From: UBA2450 sp045226015
GTDB lineage: Bacteria > Bacillota_I > Bacilli_A > RFN20 > CAG-826
Reading direction: 5' to 3'
DNA: 64,000 nt
Assembly: GCA_045226015.1 (NCBI GenBank)
Contig: JBGVBY010000003.1
Coordinates: forward strand, 10,430 to 74,429
The position numbers and the translations under genes are program-made. How positions within the stretch are numbered: position 1 is the first letter of the stretch; every line of letters begins with the position of its first letter. This document shows, piece after piece, positions 49,809-58,763 of this stretch. The notes under the pieces are model-generated. The model ran no database searches. It saw nothing but the letters and a program-made list of their open reading frames with translations, and was not told where the DNA came from.

Positions 49809-51005
49809 ATGTATTTTATATCCCAGATTGGTAAGCAAGATTGCGCCTTCGCTTGCCTAAAGATGATGTTAGCGAATTATCATCACGACAAAAACTATAT
49901 CTATCTCCCATGTGAGAACAAAAGTTATAGTTTTCAAGACCTTATCGACATAGGAAGTCAGTACAACATGACTTTGCTAGGGGTGAAGATTGAATCACCT
50001 CAAGAACTCTATAAGTGTAAGAAATTCCCTATCGTTGTTACACTTAACAAGAAGAAAGGGCTTAAACACAGCGTGCTTCTATTATCCGCGAATGCAAAGT
50101 ACGTGCGTATTTATGATCCTGAACTTGGAAAAAGAAAGATTAGCACCGAGCTGTTTTTAAGCGAATGGACAGGTAAAGCTTTAATCGTTAAAGAGATGAC
50201 GAGAACAAAGTGTCCAGTTTCTTTTCCTGATTTCATTAACAAGAATGATAAAATCATTCTCCCTGTCACTCAACTTCTTAGTGGAATCAGCTTACTAATT
50301 GGAACATATTTTTTATCAGACTCATTTAAGATTTATCTTCCACTTATCTTTATGGTGCTCTTTGTGACTTTTGAAGTTCTATTTAGATGGTCACTCGTCA
50401 GTGCGATGAGAAGAATGGATGATATACTCAGTAGTTACACCTTCAATTTAGAAAAGGAGCAGTATGTTGATTTATTTAAGGATATTGAAAAGTATCGTAA
50501 AATCGCTTTAACAATCACTCCAAACTTCATTTATTCCTGCATGATTACGATATTTGTAATTGTGGTTTTGATGATTAATAGTCTTATCAACGTTATATTT
50601 GTGATGGTGCCTTTGATGTTGGCTTTTATTCAGGTCTTCCTATTCAATCCCTATTTCAATGAAAAGAAGCTTGTCATCGAAGAAAAAGAACAAGAAATTG
50701 CAGATGTTGAAAACGATTATCAATTCAAAATGAAGAGTAGTGAAGTTCATAACATTGCTTACAAGACCGCGCTTAATAGCAATGCATATTTCTATTTTGA
50801 AGTAGCGATGTTACTACTTTCCATTGTTTTAACAATGGTGGTCACTAAAACATTCAATATCACCTACGTCGTATTTTATTTATGTATCACTTTGTTCCTC
50901 AAGAGCAATTTCGCTAAGCTATTTGAATTACCAAGTCAAAGCGAAGAATACGATCACACACTCGCTAAACTCATCAATGTAATTAATACGCAAAATAACA
51001 ATTGA
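49809..51005 (+). CDS. C39-peptidase membrane protein without ATPase domain
   Basis: 398 residues from ATG 49809 after AAAGGAG; a longer ORF from 49701 would run through the dnaJ terminator. Residues 1-130 are a C39 peptidase (the double-glycine leader peptidase of bacteriocin/competence-peptide exporters): Gln6, catalytic Cys12 in QDCAFACLKMM, His87 in KHSVLL and Asp103 in IYDPELG. About six hydrophobic helices follow (about 150-195, 230-285, 335-385), in the spacing of an ABC exporter membrane domain. The protein then ends: no Walker A, no signature motif, and no ATPase gene is adjacent. It probably processes GG-leader peptides at the membrane. It interrupts the usual dnaJ...ybeY cluster and carries the promoter module shared with comEA. 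Confidence 0.85.
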   Translation: MYFISQIGKQDCAFACLKMMLANYHHDKNYIYLPCENKSYSFQDLIDIGSQYNMTLLGVKIESPQELYKCKKFPIVVTLNKKKGLKHSVLLLSANAKYVRIYDPELGKRKISTELFLSEWTGKALIVKEMTRTKCPVSFPDFINKNDKIILPVTQLLSGISLLIGTYFLSDSFKIYLPLIFMVLFVTFEVLFRWSLVSAMRRMDDILSSYTFNLEKEQYVDLFKDIEKYRKIALTITPNFIYSCMITIFVIVVLMINSLINVIFVMVPLMLAFIQVFLFNPYFNEKKLVIEEKEQEIADVENDYQFKMKSSEVHNIAYKTALNSNAYFYFEVAMLLLSIVLTMVVTKTFNITYVVFYLCITLFLKSNFAKLFELPSQSEEYDHTLAKLINVINTQNNN

Positions 51006-51030
51006 TAGATTATCACTCCTTATCTATGAT
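51002..51030 (+). promoter_or_regulatory. ybeY promoter
   Basis: TTGATA (51002-51007) overlaps the stop of the C39 gene, then 17 bases, TATGAT (51025-51030). The ATG at 51043 follows 12 bases later with no Shine-Dalgarno; the leader would be about 6 bases. Confidence 0.6.
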
Positions 51031-51042
51031 AAACTACTATTG

Positions 51043-51498
51043 ATGGAATTAGATTTTGCCACTAAAAACAAAGAGTTTGAAAACTACGAAGAAGAATATT
51101 TGTCTTTGATGGATTTAACCACTAAAAAGTTAGGCATCAAGTGCGACATTATTGTTTCTGTCTCTTTAGTGGACAATCGTTACATTCATTGCATCAATAA
51201 GAAATATCGTCATATTGATCGTCCTACGGATGTGATTAGTTTCGCTTTCCTTGACGATAATCATCAATATGATAAAATCTTATTCCACGAAGGTCAGGTT
51301 GTATTAGGTGATATTTATATATCCACCGAAAAAGCTATTGAACAAGCTAATGAATACGGACATTCGTTAAAAAGAGAAATGTGCTTCTTGTTCGTTCATG
51401 GTTTACTCCATTTATTGGGGTATGACCATATGAATGAAGAAGATGAAAAAATAATGTTTTCTCTTCAAGAAGAGATTTTAAAAGATAAAGGAGTGTAA
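51043..51498 (+). CDS. ybeY: Endoribonuclease YbeY
   Basis: 151 residues from ATG 51043 (the preceding TTG is an alternative). The zinc motif HGLLHLLGYDH has all three His. The strand IHCINKKYRHIDRPTDVISF and VVLGDIYIS match the family. It takes part in 16S 3'-end maturation and ribosome quality control. phoH, normally directly upstream in Bacilli, is missing here; the C39 gene is there instead. It begins the run ybeY-cdd-era-recO. Confidence 0.94.
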   Translation: MELDFATKNKEFENYEEEYLSLMDLTTKKLGIKCDIIVSVSLVDNRYIHCINKKYRHIDRPTDVISFAFLDDNHQYDKILFHEGQVVLGDIYISTEKAIEQANEYGHSLKREMCFLFVHGLLHLLGYDHMNEEDEKIMFSLQEEILKDKGV

Positions 51499-51501
51499 TC
51501 T

Positions 51502-51903
51502 ATGGACAAGAAAGAATTAATTGAGAAGGCAGTGGAAGCGAGAAAACTCTCATACTCACCATATAGCCATTTCGCTGTAGGAGCAGCAGTTCTTACTAAA
51601 GACGGAAAAGTGTTTTTAGGAGCAAATGTCGAAAACTCTTCATATCCATTATGCATGTGTGCAGAGAGAAACGCTCTTTATCACGCCATGATGAATGGCT
51701 ATAAGAAAGAAGATCTCTTAATGCTTGCATTAAGTGCTGATACAGACGGACCATGTTCTCCTTGTGGAGCATGTCGCCAAGTCATTAGTGAACTATTCCC
51801 AAAAGATGGTGTCATTTTAATGACAAACTTAAAAGGTGCTGTTCAAGAAACAAACGTTGACGAATTATTACCTTTCGCATTCAGTGAGGATGATTTGAAA
51901 TAA
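51502..51903 (+). CDS. cdd: Cytidine deaminase
   Basis: 133 residues, tetrameric type. The zinc site has CAERNAL and PCSPCGACRQ, with the catalytic Glu in the first. AARKLSYSPYSHFAVGAAV-like start (EARKLSYSPYSHFAVGAAV). It converts (deoxy)cytidine to (deoxy)uridine, feeding Pdp (19047). It is 3 bases after ybeY and overlaps era by one base. The ybeY-(dgkA)-cdd-era order is that of Bacillus, with dgkA lost. Confidence 0.96.
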   Translation: MDKKELIEKAVEARKLSYSPYSHFAVGAAVLTKDGKVFLGANVENSSYPLCMCAERNALYHAMMNGYKKEDLLMLALSADTDGPCSPCGACRQVISELFPKDGVILMTNLKGAVQETNVDELLPFAFSEDDLK

Positions 51904-52793
51904 TGAAATCTGGCTTTGTTGCTATATTAGGCCATCCTAATGTTGGTAAATCAACAATCCTTAATGGGATCATTAATAGAAAGATTTCTATTGTTACCGA
52001 TAAAAGTCAAACAACACGAAACATAATTCGTGGAATATATCGTGGCAAAGATAGCCAAGTTATTTTCATTGACACTCCTGGCATTCATAAACCACACGCA
52101 AAACTTGGAGTGGAAATGAATTCTATGGCTTATAGCAGTGCTCATGAAGCAGATATAAATATCTTAGCAGTGGATGCTTCTAGACCTTTTAGTGATTCCG
52201 ACGAATTTCTTTTAGAACATCTCGACATTAAAAACTGTCCTTTAATCATTGTTTTTAATAAAATCGATCAAGCTCGACTCCCAGAAGTTGAAAAGCTTAA
52301 GGCAATCTATAAAGAAAAATTGCCAGAAAGCCACTTTATTGACACGGTAGCGAGCGAAAAGTTTAATTTAGAGGAATTAATCACCTTGGTAGAAAAACTC
52401 CTTCCAGAAGGCCCAGAATATTATCCTGGAATGGAAGTTACTGACAAAGACGAGATTTTCCAAATCAAAGAGATTATTCGTGAAAAAGTTTTAAAAACAC
52501 TTAGAGATGAAGTTCCACATTCGATCGCAATCTATATGGATAACATCAAGTGGGAAGAAAACCCAATTCATATACACGCATCTATTATCGTTGAGAAGGA
52601 TTCCCAAAAGGGAATTGTTATCGGCGCTGGTGGGAAACGAATTAAAGAAATCGGCTTAAAAGCGAGAAGAGATATTGAAAAGTTACTAAATAAACACGTC
52701 TTCCTAGAACTATTTGTTAAGGTCCAAAGTGATTGGCGTAACAATGACACTCTATTAGAGACATACGGATATAAAAACAAATCGAAAAACTAA
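51903..52793 (+). CDS. era: GTPase Era
   Basis: 296 residues. G1 GHPNVGKSTILNGI, switch region KSQTTRNIIRGIY, G3 DTPGIHKP, G4 NKID; the C-terminal KH domain has IVIGAGGKRIKEIGLKARRDIE (part IVIGAGGKRIKEIG). It binds the 3' end of 16S rRNA and chaperones 30S assembly. The start overlaps the cdd stop. Confidence 0.97.
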   Translation: MKSGFVAILGHPNVGKSTILNGIINRKISIVTDKSQTTRNIIRGIYRGKDSQVIFIDTPGIHKPHAKLGVEMNSMAYSSAHEADINILAVDASRPFSDSDEFLLEHLDIKNCPLIIVFNKIDQARLPEVEKLKAIYKEKLPESHFIDTVASEKFNLEELITLVEKLLPEGPEYYPGMEVTDKDEIFQIKEIIREKVLKTLRDEVPHSIAIYMDNIKWEENPIHIHASIIVEKDSQKGIVIGAGGKRIKEIGLKARRDIEKLLNKHVFLELFVKVQSDWRNNDTLLETYGYKNKSKN

Positions 52794-52795
52794 TA

Positions 52796-53512
52796 ATGAA
52801 AATAATCACATTATCCATGAGTCCTTATAAGGAAAAGGACGTAATTTATAACGCGATCAGTGAAACTGGTTACGTTACTTTTAGAGCTAGAGGTGGCTTA
52901 GATAACAAATCTGCGTTTGTTTGGTTGAACAATGTTTTAACTATCGCAGATGTGGAATTAGTCGCAGATAAACGCTCGAACTATTTATCGTTGAAAGAAG
53001 CAAAACCGATATCTTCATCACTTATCGGTAACACCGATTTCAATTATCTGGCATCAATTTCTGTGTTTGCTCAAATTGCAAAAAACATGTTTGAAGAAAG
53101 TGATGTCCATCAATTATTTTCTGATATCGAAATGGCGTTACAAGCATTAAAATTTGGTAAAGACCATCTAATGGTCACTCTTATTTTCTTGGCTAGATGC
53201 ACAAAGAAAGCGGGCGCAGAAATAAATGTTGATTGCTGCGTTCACTGTGGGGCAACAAGTGACATAGTCAATCTTTCTTTTGAAGAAGGCGGTTTTGTCT
53301 GTAGAAGATGCGATAGTCCAGAAATTGAACATATCTTTAACGCATCACAAATGAAACTAGTGAGATATGTCTTTAAATCACCTAATTATTCATGCATTGG
53401 CAGCGAAGTCTTCAAAGAAGAAGACAAGAAATATGTCCTTAAATGCTTGAAACAATATGTCTACGATTCAGTTGGAGTTAATCTCAACTCCATTGATAAT
53501 CTTGTTAAATAA
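52796..53512 (+). CDS. recO: DNA repair protein RecO
   Basis: 238 residues. An N-terminal OB fold (KEKDVIYNAISETGYVTFRA), then a helical domain. The zinc site is CCVHCG and CRRCDS. It loads RecA with RecR at gaps. It is 2 bases after era, as in Bacillus. The segment GGLDNKSAFVWLNNVLTIADVEL is the usual middle region (part quoted: NKSAFVWLNNVL). Transcription may end at the hairpin in 53551-53575. Confidence 0.9.
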   Translation: MKIITLSMSPYKEKDVIYNAISETGYVTFRARGGLDNKSAFVWLNNVLTIADVELVADKRSNYLSLKEAKPISSSLIGNTDFNYLASISVFAQIAKNMFEESDVHQLFSDIEMALQALKFGKDHLMVTLIFLARCTKKAGAEINVDCCVHCGATSDIVNLSFEEGGFVCRRCDSPEIEHIFNASQMKLVRYVFKSPNYSCIGSEVFKEEDKKYVLKCLKQYVYDSVGVNLNSIDNLVK

Positions 53513-53545
53513 TATTTATTTTTAAAAAAGTACACTGATAATGTG

Positions 53546-53575
53546 TTGACAACTATATCGAAAGCCAATATAGTT
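53546..53575 (+). promoter_or_regulatory. glyQS promoter with inverted repeat
   Basis: TTGACA (53546-53551), 17 bases, TATAGT (53569-53574). A perfect 8-bp inverted repeat AACTATAT / ATATAGTT (53551-53558, 53568-53575; loop CGAAAGCCA) fills the spacer and the -10 and is followed by Ts. It could be an operator, a recO terminator, or both. No T-box is seen here. Confidence 0.6.
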
Positions 53576-53606
53576 TTTCCTGTACGCAATTTGGAGGTTA
53601 TTCATA

Positions 53607-54980
53607 ATGAGTGAATATAGCTTTGATAAATTATGTAGCCACTTTATTTCATCTGGTTATTATTTCCAAGGCAGTGAAATCTATGGTGGTTTATCAAATA
53701 CTTGGGACTACGGCCCTTTAGGTAGTGAAATTAAAAACAACATCAGAAAGATGTGGTGGAAGAAGTTTGTTCAAGAAAGTCCTACTAATGTAGGAATTGA
53801 CGCTGCTATCCTTATGAACCCAAAAGTCTGGGAAGCAACAGGACACGTTCAAACATTCAACGACCCACTTATTGATTGTAAAAAATGTAAACAACGTTTT
53901 AGAGCTGATCAATTAATTGAAGAAGCAGATAAAGATGCTCCAGTAACAACAATGAATAACGATCAAATGATGGATTATATTAGATCACATCATATCGCTT
54001 GTCCTAACTGTGGAGCGGAAGATTTTACTGATATTCGTCAATTCAATATGATGTTTAAGACACATATTGGTGTTACAGAAGACAGTAAGTCTACAGTTTA
54101 TTTAAGACCAGAGACTGCTCAAGGCGTTTTCGTAAACTTTAAAAACGTCATCCGTACAACTAGAAGAAAATTACCTATCGGTATTTGTAATACCGGTAAG
54201 GCATTTAGAAACGAAATTACTCCAGGTCAAATGACATTTAGAATGCGTGAATTTGATCAAATGGAAATGGAATTCTTCTGCAAGCCAGGAACTGATTTAG
54301 AATGGTTTGCACACTGGAAGAAACAATGCTTATTATTCATCAACGATTTAGGAATCAAAGACGAGAATTTACGTTATCGTGATCATGATCCAGAAGAACT
54401 TGCTTTCTATTCGAAAGCAACAACAGATATTGAATTCCTCTTCCCATTCGGATGGGGTGAAGTTTGGGGAATCGCCGATAGAACAGATTACGACTTAAAA
54501 CGTCATATGTCCTATAGTGGCGAATCTTTGGAATACTTAGATCCAGAAACTCAAGAAAAATATGTTCCATATTGTATTGAACCATCTGTTGGTTTGGATA
54601 GACTTGTCTTAATGTGCTTATGTAATGCATATGATGAAGAAAAAGTTGGCGAAGACGATACTCGTATCGTCATGCATCTTTCTCCATATGTTGCTCCAAT
54701 AAAAGCCGCTATTTTCCCACTCAGCAAAAAGCTTGAGGAAAAGGCTAGAGACGTACAAAACATTCTAAGCAAATACTTCCCAGTCATCTATGATGACACT
54801 GGTAGTATTGGCAAGAGATACCGTCGTCAAGATGCAATTGGCACACCTTTCTGCATTACAATTGATTTTGATACTTTGAACGATAACGAAGTTACAGTTA
54901 GAGAAAGAGATTCAATGCAACAAGTTAGAATGCCAATTACCGAACTTGTTAAATACTTAACAGTCAAACTATTCTATTAG
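53607..54980 (+). CDS. glyQS: Glycyl-tRNA synthetase, dimeric eukaryote-type
   Basis: 457 residues, single-chain alpha2 type. Motifs GGLSNTWDYGPLG, motif 2 region FRNEITPGQMTFRMREFDQME (parts FRNEITPGQ, MREFDQMEMEF), and motif 3 EPSVGLDRL. A zinc-like pair CPNCG and CKKCKQ in the insertion, and a C-terminal anticodon-binding domain. It charges tRNA-Gly. GGAGG precedes the ATG. Its location between recO and dnaG matches Bacillus, where glyQ-glyS (the alpha2beta2 type) stands instead; Mollicutes and relatives have this type. Confidence 0.96.
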   Translation: MSEYSFDKLCSHFISSGYYFQGSEIYGGLSNTWDYGPLGSEIKNNIRKMWWKKFVQESPTNVGIDAAILMNPKVWEATGHVQTFNDPLIDCKKCKQRFRADQLIEEADKDAPVTTMNNDQMMDYIRSHHIACPNCGAEDFTDIRQFNMMFKTHIGVTEDSKSTVYLRPETAQGVFVNFKNVIRTTRRKLPIGICNTGKAFRNEITPGQMTFRMREFDQMEMEFFCKPGTDLEWFAHWKKQCLLFINDLGIKDENLRYRDHDPEELAFYSKATTDIEFLFPFGWGEVWGIADRTDYDLKRHMSYSGESLEYLDPETQEKYVPYCIEPSVGLDRLVLMCLCNAYDEEKVGEDDTRIVMHLSPYVAPIKAAIFPLSKKLEEKARDVQNILSKYFPVIYDDTGSIGKRYRRQDAIGTPFCITIDFDTLNDNEVTVRERDSMQQVRMPITELVKYLTVKLFY

Positions 54981-54984
54981 TATA

Positions 54985-55005
54985 AAATTAGTAGCAAATT
55001 AGTAG
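54985..55005 (+). repeat. Tandem 10-bp direct repeat before dnaG
   Basis: AAATTAGTAG at 54985-54994 and again at 54996-55005, an 11-base period (about one helical turn). The -35 region of dnaG would lie in it. A possible operator or activator site; no factor is suggested by the sequence. Confidence 0.4.
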
Positions 55006-55008
55006 ATT

Positions 55009-55014
55009 TATAAT
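55009..55014 (+). promoter_or_regulatory. -10 box of dnaG
   Basis: TATAAT with 8 bases to the dnaG ATG and no Shine-Dalgarno: a leader of about 2 bases is predicted. Confidence 0.5.
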
Positions 55015-55022
55015 TATATTAT

Positions 55023-56816
55023 ATGGCAAACAATAACATCGCTGAAGAATTGATTAAACATTCGGATATTGTTAAAGTCATTGAGTCATACGTCCCCTTG
55101 ATTAAGCAAGGAAAGAACTATAAAGCCGTATGTCCATTCCATGACGACACAAATCCTTCTTTAACTGTGTCTCCAGAAAAACAATATTTTAAGTGTTTTG
55201 TTTGCGGTACTGGTGGCAACGCAATTGGTTTTATTCAAAAATATGAACACATCTCCTTTGGAGAAGCACTGAAAAAGCTCGCTGATTTAGTTGATTATCA
55301 TCCAGAGGGATTAGAGAGGATTAACAAGCCTGTTAAGGTTGACGCTAAGCGTGATGAACTTCTCAAGTGTTTATATGATTTGAACCTCTACTATCAATTC
55401 GCACTTAATACACCAGAAGGTAAGGAAGGATTAGACTATTTTGAAAGTCGTAATCTTGATGCTTCCTTAAGGAATAAATACAAACTTGGATATGCTCCTA
55501 AAGACGGAAAAGCTACAATTGAATTCCTCAAGAAAAAAGGACATTCCATCAAAACTATCGAAGATACTGGTGTATGCACCATGATTGGAACTGGTGTCTA
55601 CAAGGACATGAATGAAGGAAGAGTAACATTCCCGATTTGTGATATTGATGGCAACGTGATTGGATTCAGCGCTCGTCGACTCAAAAACGATGACACCGCT
55701 AAATATATGAATACACCTGAAACATATTTGTTTCATAAAACTAACAATCTCTATAACATCCATATAGCAAAAGATGTTGCGAGAAACAAAGGCTACATAT
55801 ATGTGTGTGAAGGATTTATGGATGTGTTCGCACTAGGTAAGATTGGTATTGATTCTGCAGTAGCGATCATGGGCACCGCGCTAACCAGCGAACATATGCA
55901 AATATTAAGAAGCCTAAATGTTGAAATTAGACTTTGCCTAGACGGCGATCTTCCTGGACAATCTGCAATGATGAAAATTGCAAAGAATATGTCTAAAGTA
56001 GGTCTAAACTTCCGTATAGTGGATAACCAAGGAAGCAGTAAAGACCCAGATGAGATATTAAACGAAGATGGTAAGGAAGCGTTAGAAACATATCTCAATA
56101 AGCTAATCAATCATACTGACTTTGCCTTAAATTACTATTTAAGAAGCAACCCACTTAAGACAAATGAAGAGAAAAAGACTCTTATTAAAGAGTTCTTGCC
56201 AATATTATTAAAGCTCAATAGCCAACTTGAACTAGATAACTATTTGAGAAAATTATCAAAGATAACAGGATTCGATGTCGAATCGATAAGAAGCCTGGTT
56301 GTTAGAGCGAGAACCTCATATGTTCAAAACGATGGACTTAGTAGTGTTAAAGCCGCTATACAGAACTTCCATCCTGAAAGAGAGGCCCTCCAGAAGCTCG
56401 TAACTGCTGAACGCGAGCTTTTATACCAAATGAGTCAAAACAAGGCTGCAGTGAGCTTTTACGAAGATAAAATCGGTGGTTTCTATGATGATGTCTACCG
56501 CCAGATCGCAAACTTCATGATTGAATACGCGGAATCACATGAAGAAATGGATGCGAACGGGCTCATGACATTAGTGGAAAGTAGTGAAGTCGATAATAAA
56601 GACTCACTGATTGATGATTTAACTTCATTGCTGATGGAAACTCATCCAAGCGACTGTTCCGAACAATTACTTAGTAATTTGTTAGATACAATCAATGGTG
56701 AGAAGAGCCGAATTACAGATGAAGATATCCTTGAAAATTCGCTTGAAGGGAAGAGCGAATTAGAACAGGCGAGAATCATCGCTGACTTCAGAAGAAGAAA
56801 AATGAACAAAAAATAG
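55023..56816 (+). CDS. dnaG: DNA primase
   Basis: 597 residues. Zinc domain CPFHDDTNPSL with CFVCGTGGNAIGF, then the RNA polymerase domain with TOPRIM motifs (CEGFMDVFAL; LCLDGDLPGQ; DPDEILNEDG) and a C-terminal helicase-binding domain (about 450-590). It makes primers for replication. dnaG-rpoD is the classic macromolecular-synthesis pair; rpsU, often first, is absent. The next gene follows after 34 bases with its own ribosome site. Confidence 0.96.
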   Translation: MANNNIAEELIKHSDIVKVIESYVPLIKQGKNYKAVCPFHDDTNPSLTVSPEKQYFKCFVCGTGGNAIGFIQKYEHISFGEALKKLADLVDYHPEGLERINKPVKVDAKRDELLKCLYDLNLYYQFALNTPEGKEGLDYFESRNLDASLRNKYKLGYAPKDGKATIEFLKKKGHSIKTIEDTGVCTMIGTGVYKDMNEGRVTFPICDIDGNVIGFSARRLKNDDTAKYMNTPETYLFHKTNNLYNIHIAKDVARNKGYIYVCEGFMDVFALGKIGIDSAVAIMGTALTSEHMQILRSLNVEIRLCLDGDLPGQSAMMKIAKNMSKVGLNFRIVDNQGSSKDPDEILNEDGKEALETYLNKLINHTDFALNYYLRSNPLKTNEEKKTLIKEFLPILLKLNSQLELDNYLRKLSKITGFDVESIRSLVVRARTSYVQNDGLSSVKAAIQNFHPEREALQKLVTAERELLYQMSQNKAAVSFYEDKIGGFYDDVYRQIANFMIEYAESHEEMDANGLMTLVESSEVDNKDSLIDDLTSLLMETHPSDCSEQLLSNLLDTINGEKSRITDEDILENSLEGKSELEQARIIADFRRRKMNKK

Positions 56817-56850
56817 ATTTGAGATGAAATTGAATAGGGAGAATTGAAAT

Positions 56851-58104
56851 ATGGGAAGACCAAGAAAAGATGCATCCGCTTCAGCACCTGCTAAGAAAGC
56901 AAGTAAAAAAAGAGATACTGAAACCTTAGCAACTTTAGCGGAGATTGAAGCAAAGCTTTTGAAGAAAGCTAAAAACAATGGTAACAGTCTTGATCAAAGT
57001 GAAATCTATGATGCTCTTAATAATTATGAACTCGAAGATGATGTTATTGATGATTTAATTGAATACTTTGCAAAGCAAAAGGTTGAAGTTGTTTCAGATG
57101 ATGACGCTGAAGACGAAGACGAAGACATCGGTGATGAAGATTTTGACGAAAGCAAAATGGCTTCGTTAGATGACGATGATGATTTCTTTAGCGAAGATGT
57201 TGAAGACACTGATGAAGAAATTGATTTTGATATCGATCATTTGGACGCTGCTATCGGTGGTGAAGTTAAAATCAATGACTCTGTTAAGATTTATCTTAAA
57301 GAGATTGGTAAATACGAACTTCTCAAACCAGAAGAAGAACCAATTCTTGCCGCTAAGATTCTTCAAGGAGATGAAGAAGCAAAGCAAAGATTGATTAACG
57401 CAAACCTTCGTTTAGTTGTTAACATTGCAAAGCACTACGTTGGACGTGGTATGCAATTCTTGGATTTAATCCAAGAAGGTAACCTTGGTCTTATGAAAGC
57501 GGTCGATAAGTTCGACTACACCAAAGGATTTAAATTCTCAACATATGCGACTTGGTGGATCCGTCAAGCGATTACTAGAGCAATTGCGGACCAAGCAAGA
57601 ACTATTCGTATTCCTGTTCATATGGTTGAAACCATTAATAAGATGACTAGAGTTCAACGTCAATTAGTCCAAGATTTAGACAGAGATCCAACAGCCGAAG
57701 AAATTTCTGAAGCTATGGGTGGTGAACTCACCGCAAAAAGAATTCGTGAAATTCAAAGAATTGCTCTCGAACCAGTTTCATTTGAAACTCCAATTGGTGA
57801 AGAAGATGATTCACATTTAATCGACTTTATCGAAGATAAAGATAATGAATCACCTGTTGAATATACAACAAAAGAACTTCTTAAAGAAGAACTCGATGCA
57901 ATCCTTAAGGATTTGACAGACAGAGAAGAAAGAGTACTTAGATTACGTTATGGATTAGATGACAACCGTCCAAGAACTCTTGAAGAAGTTGGTAAAGAAT
58001 TTGGCGTTACCCGTGAACGTATTCGTCAAATCGAGGCTAAAGCTATTAAAAAGCTTAAACATCCAACAAGACGTAAAAAATTAGGAGATTATCGTAACTC
58101 ATAA
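56851..58104 (+). CDS. rpoD: RNA polymerase primary sigma factor (sigma-70/SigA)
   Basis: 417 residues. N-terminal basic stretch, a region 1.1-like helical part and an acidic segment (about 80-130, runs of Asp/Glu). Region 2 is present with FDYTKGFKFSTYATWWIRQA, region 3 with TINKMTRVQRQL, and region 4.2 with EFGVTRERIRQIEAKAIKKL. It recognises TTGACA/TATAAT promoters, which agrees with the promoters in this window. AGGGAG precedes the ATG. It overlaps trmK by one base. Confidence 0.98.
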   Translation: MGRPRKDASASAPAKKASKKRDTETLATLAEIEAKLLKKAKNNGNSLDQSEIYDALNNYELEDDVIDDLIEYFAKQKVEVVSDDDAEDEDEDIGDEDFDESKMASLDDDDDFFSEDVEDTDEEIDFDIDHLDAAIGGEVKINDSVKIYLKEIGKYELLKPEEEPILAAKILQGDEEAKQRLINANLRLVVNIAKHYVGRGMQFLDLIQEGNLGLMKAVDKFDYTKGFKFSTYATWWIRQAITRAIADQARTIRIPVHMVETINKMTRVQRQLVQDLDRDPTAEEISEAMGGELTAKRIREIQRIALEPVSFETPIGEEDDSHLIDFIEDKDNESPVEYTTKELLKEELDAILKDLTDREERVLRLRYGLDDNRPRTLEEVGKEFGVTRERIRQIEAKAIKKLKHPTRRKKLGDYRNS

Positions 58105-58763
58105 TGAAATTATCAAAGCGTTTACAAGCTATTTATGATATGGTTCCTTGCGGTATTGCTGCCGATGTGGGAAGCGATCATGGGAAATTAATAATTTCCT
58201 TATTTAAAAATGGTGTTATTTGTAAAGGCTATGCGATAGAAAATAAAAAAGGCCCATATTCTCGATTAGTTAAAGCAATTAAAGAGAACGACGCTGAAGA
58301 TGGAATTATTCCAATGCTTTCTGATGGCATCAGCGAGCTTCCTAAAGATGTTAATACAGTTATCATCGCAGGTATGGGTGGGTTCAATGTGATTGAAATA
58401 TTAAAGAAGCATCCTGGCAAACTTAAAAATGTTGATACTTTAATCGTTGACGCTCATAACTCCATCCCAGAATTAAGGGAACAGGTTTGCAAGATGGGTT
58501 TCGTTATTGCAGATGAAGATATCGTGGAAGAGAAGAATGTTTATTATGAAATAATAAAATTCAAAGCCGGAGAAGTTGGATATCTTGATGATCACGATAT
58601 TGAATTTGGTCCAATTTTAAGAAATGAAAAATCAATTACATTTAAAGAGAAATATCAAACACGTATTACTGAAATTGATAAAATTTTATCAAATAAAAAA
58701 ATACCAGATAGTAAATCTAAACAATTAAATTCCGAAAAAGAAAGGATACGTTCAATATTATGA
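58104..58763 (+). CDS. trmK: tRNA (adenine(22)-N1)-methyltransferase TrmK
   Basis: 219 residues. The Rossmann SAM site is IAADVGSDHGKL, the second motif VIIAGMGGFNV, and the helical tail carries KQLNSEKERIRSIL. It methylates A22 of tRNA. Its position directly after rpoD and before nif3 (yqfN-yqfO) is the same as in Bacillus. It shares ATGA with the next gene. Confidence 0.93.
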   Translation: MKLSKRLQAIYDMVPCGIAADVGSDHGKLIISLFKNGVICKGYAIENKKGPYSRLVKAIKENDAEDGIIPMLSDGISELPKDVNTVIIAGMGGFNVIEILKKHPGKLKNVDTLIVDAHNSIPELREQVCKMGFVIADEDIVEEKNVYYEIIKFKAGEVGYLDDHDIEFGPILRNEKSITFKEKYQTRITEIDKILSNKKIPDSKSKQLNSEKERIRSIL

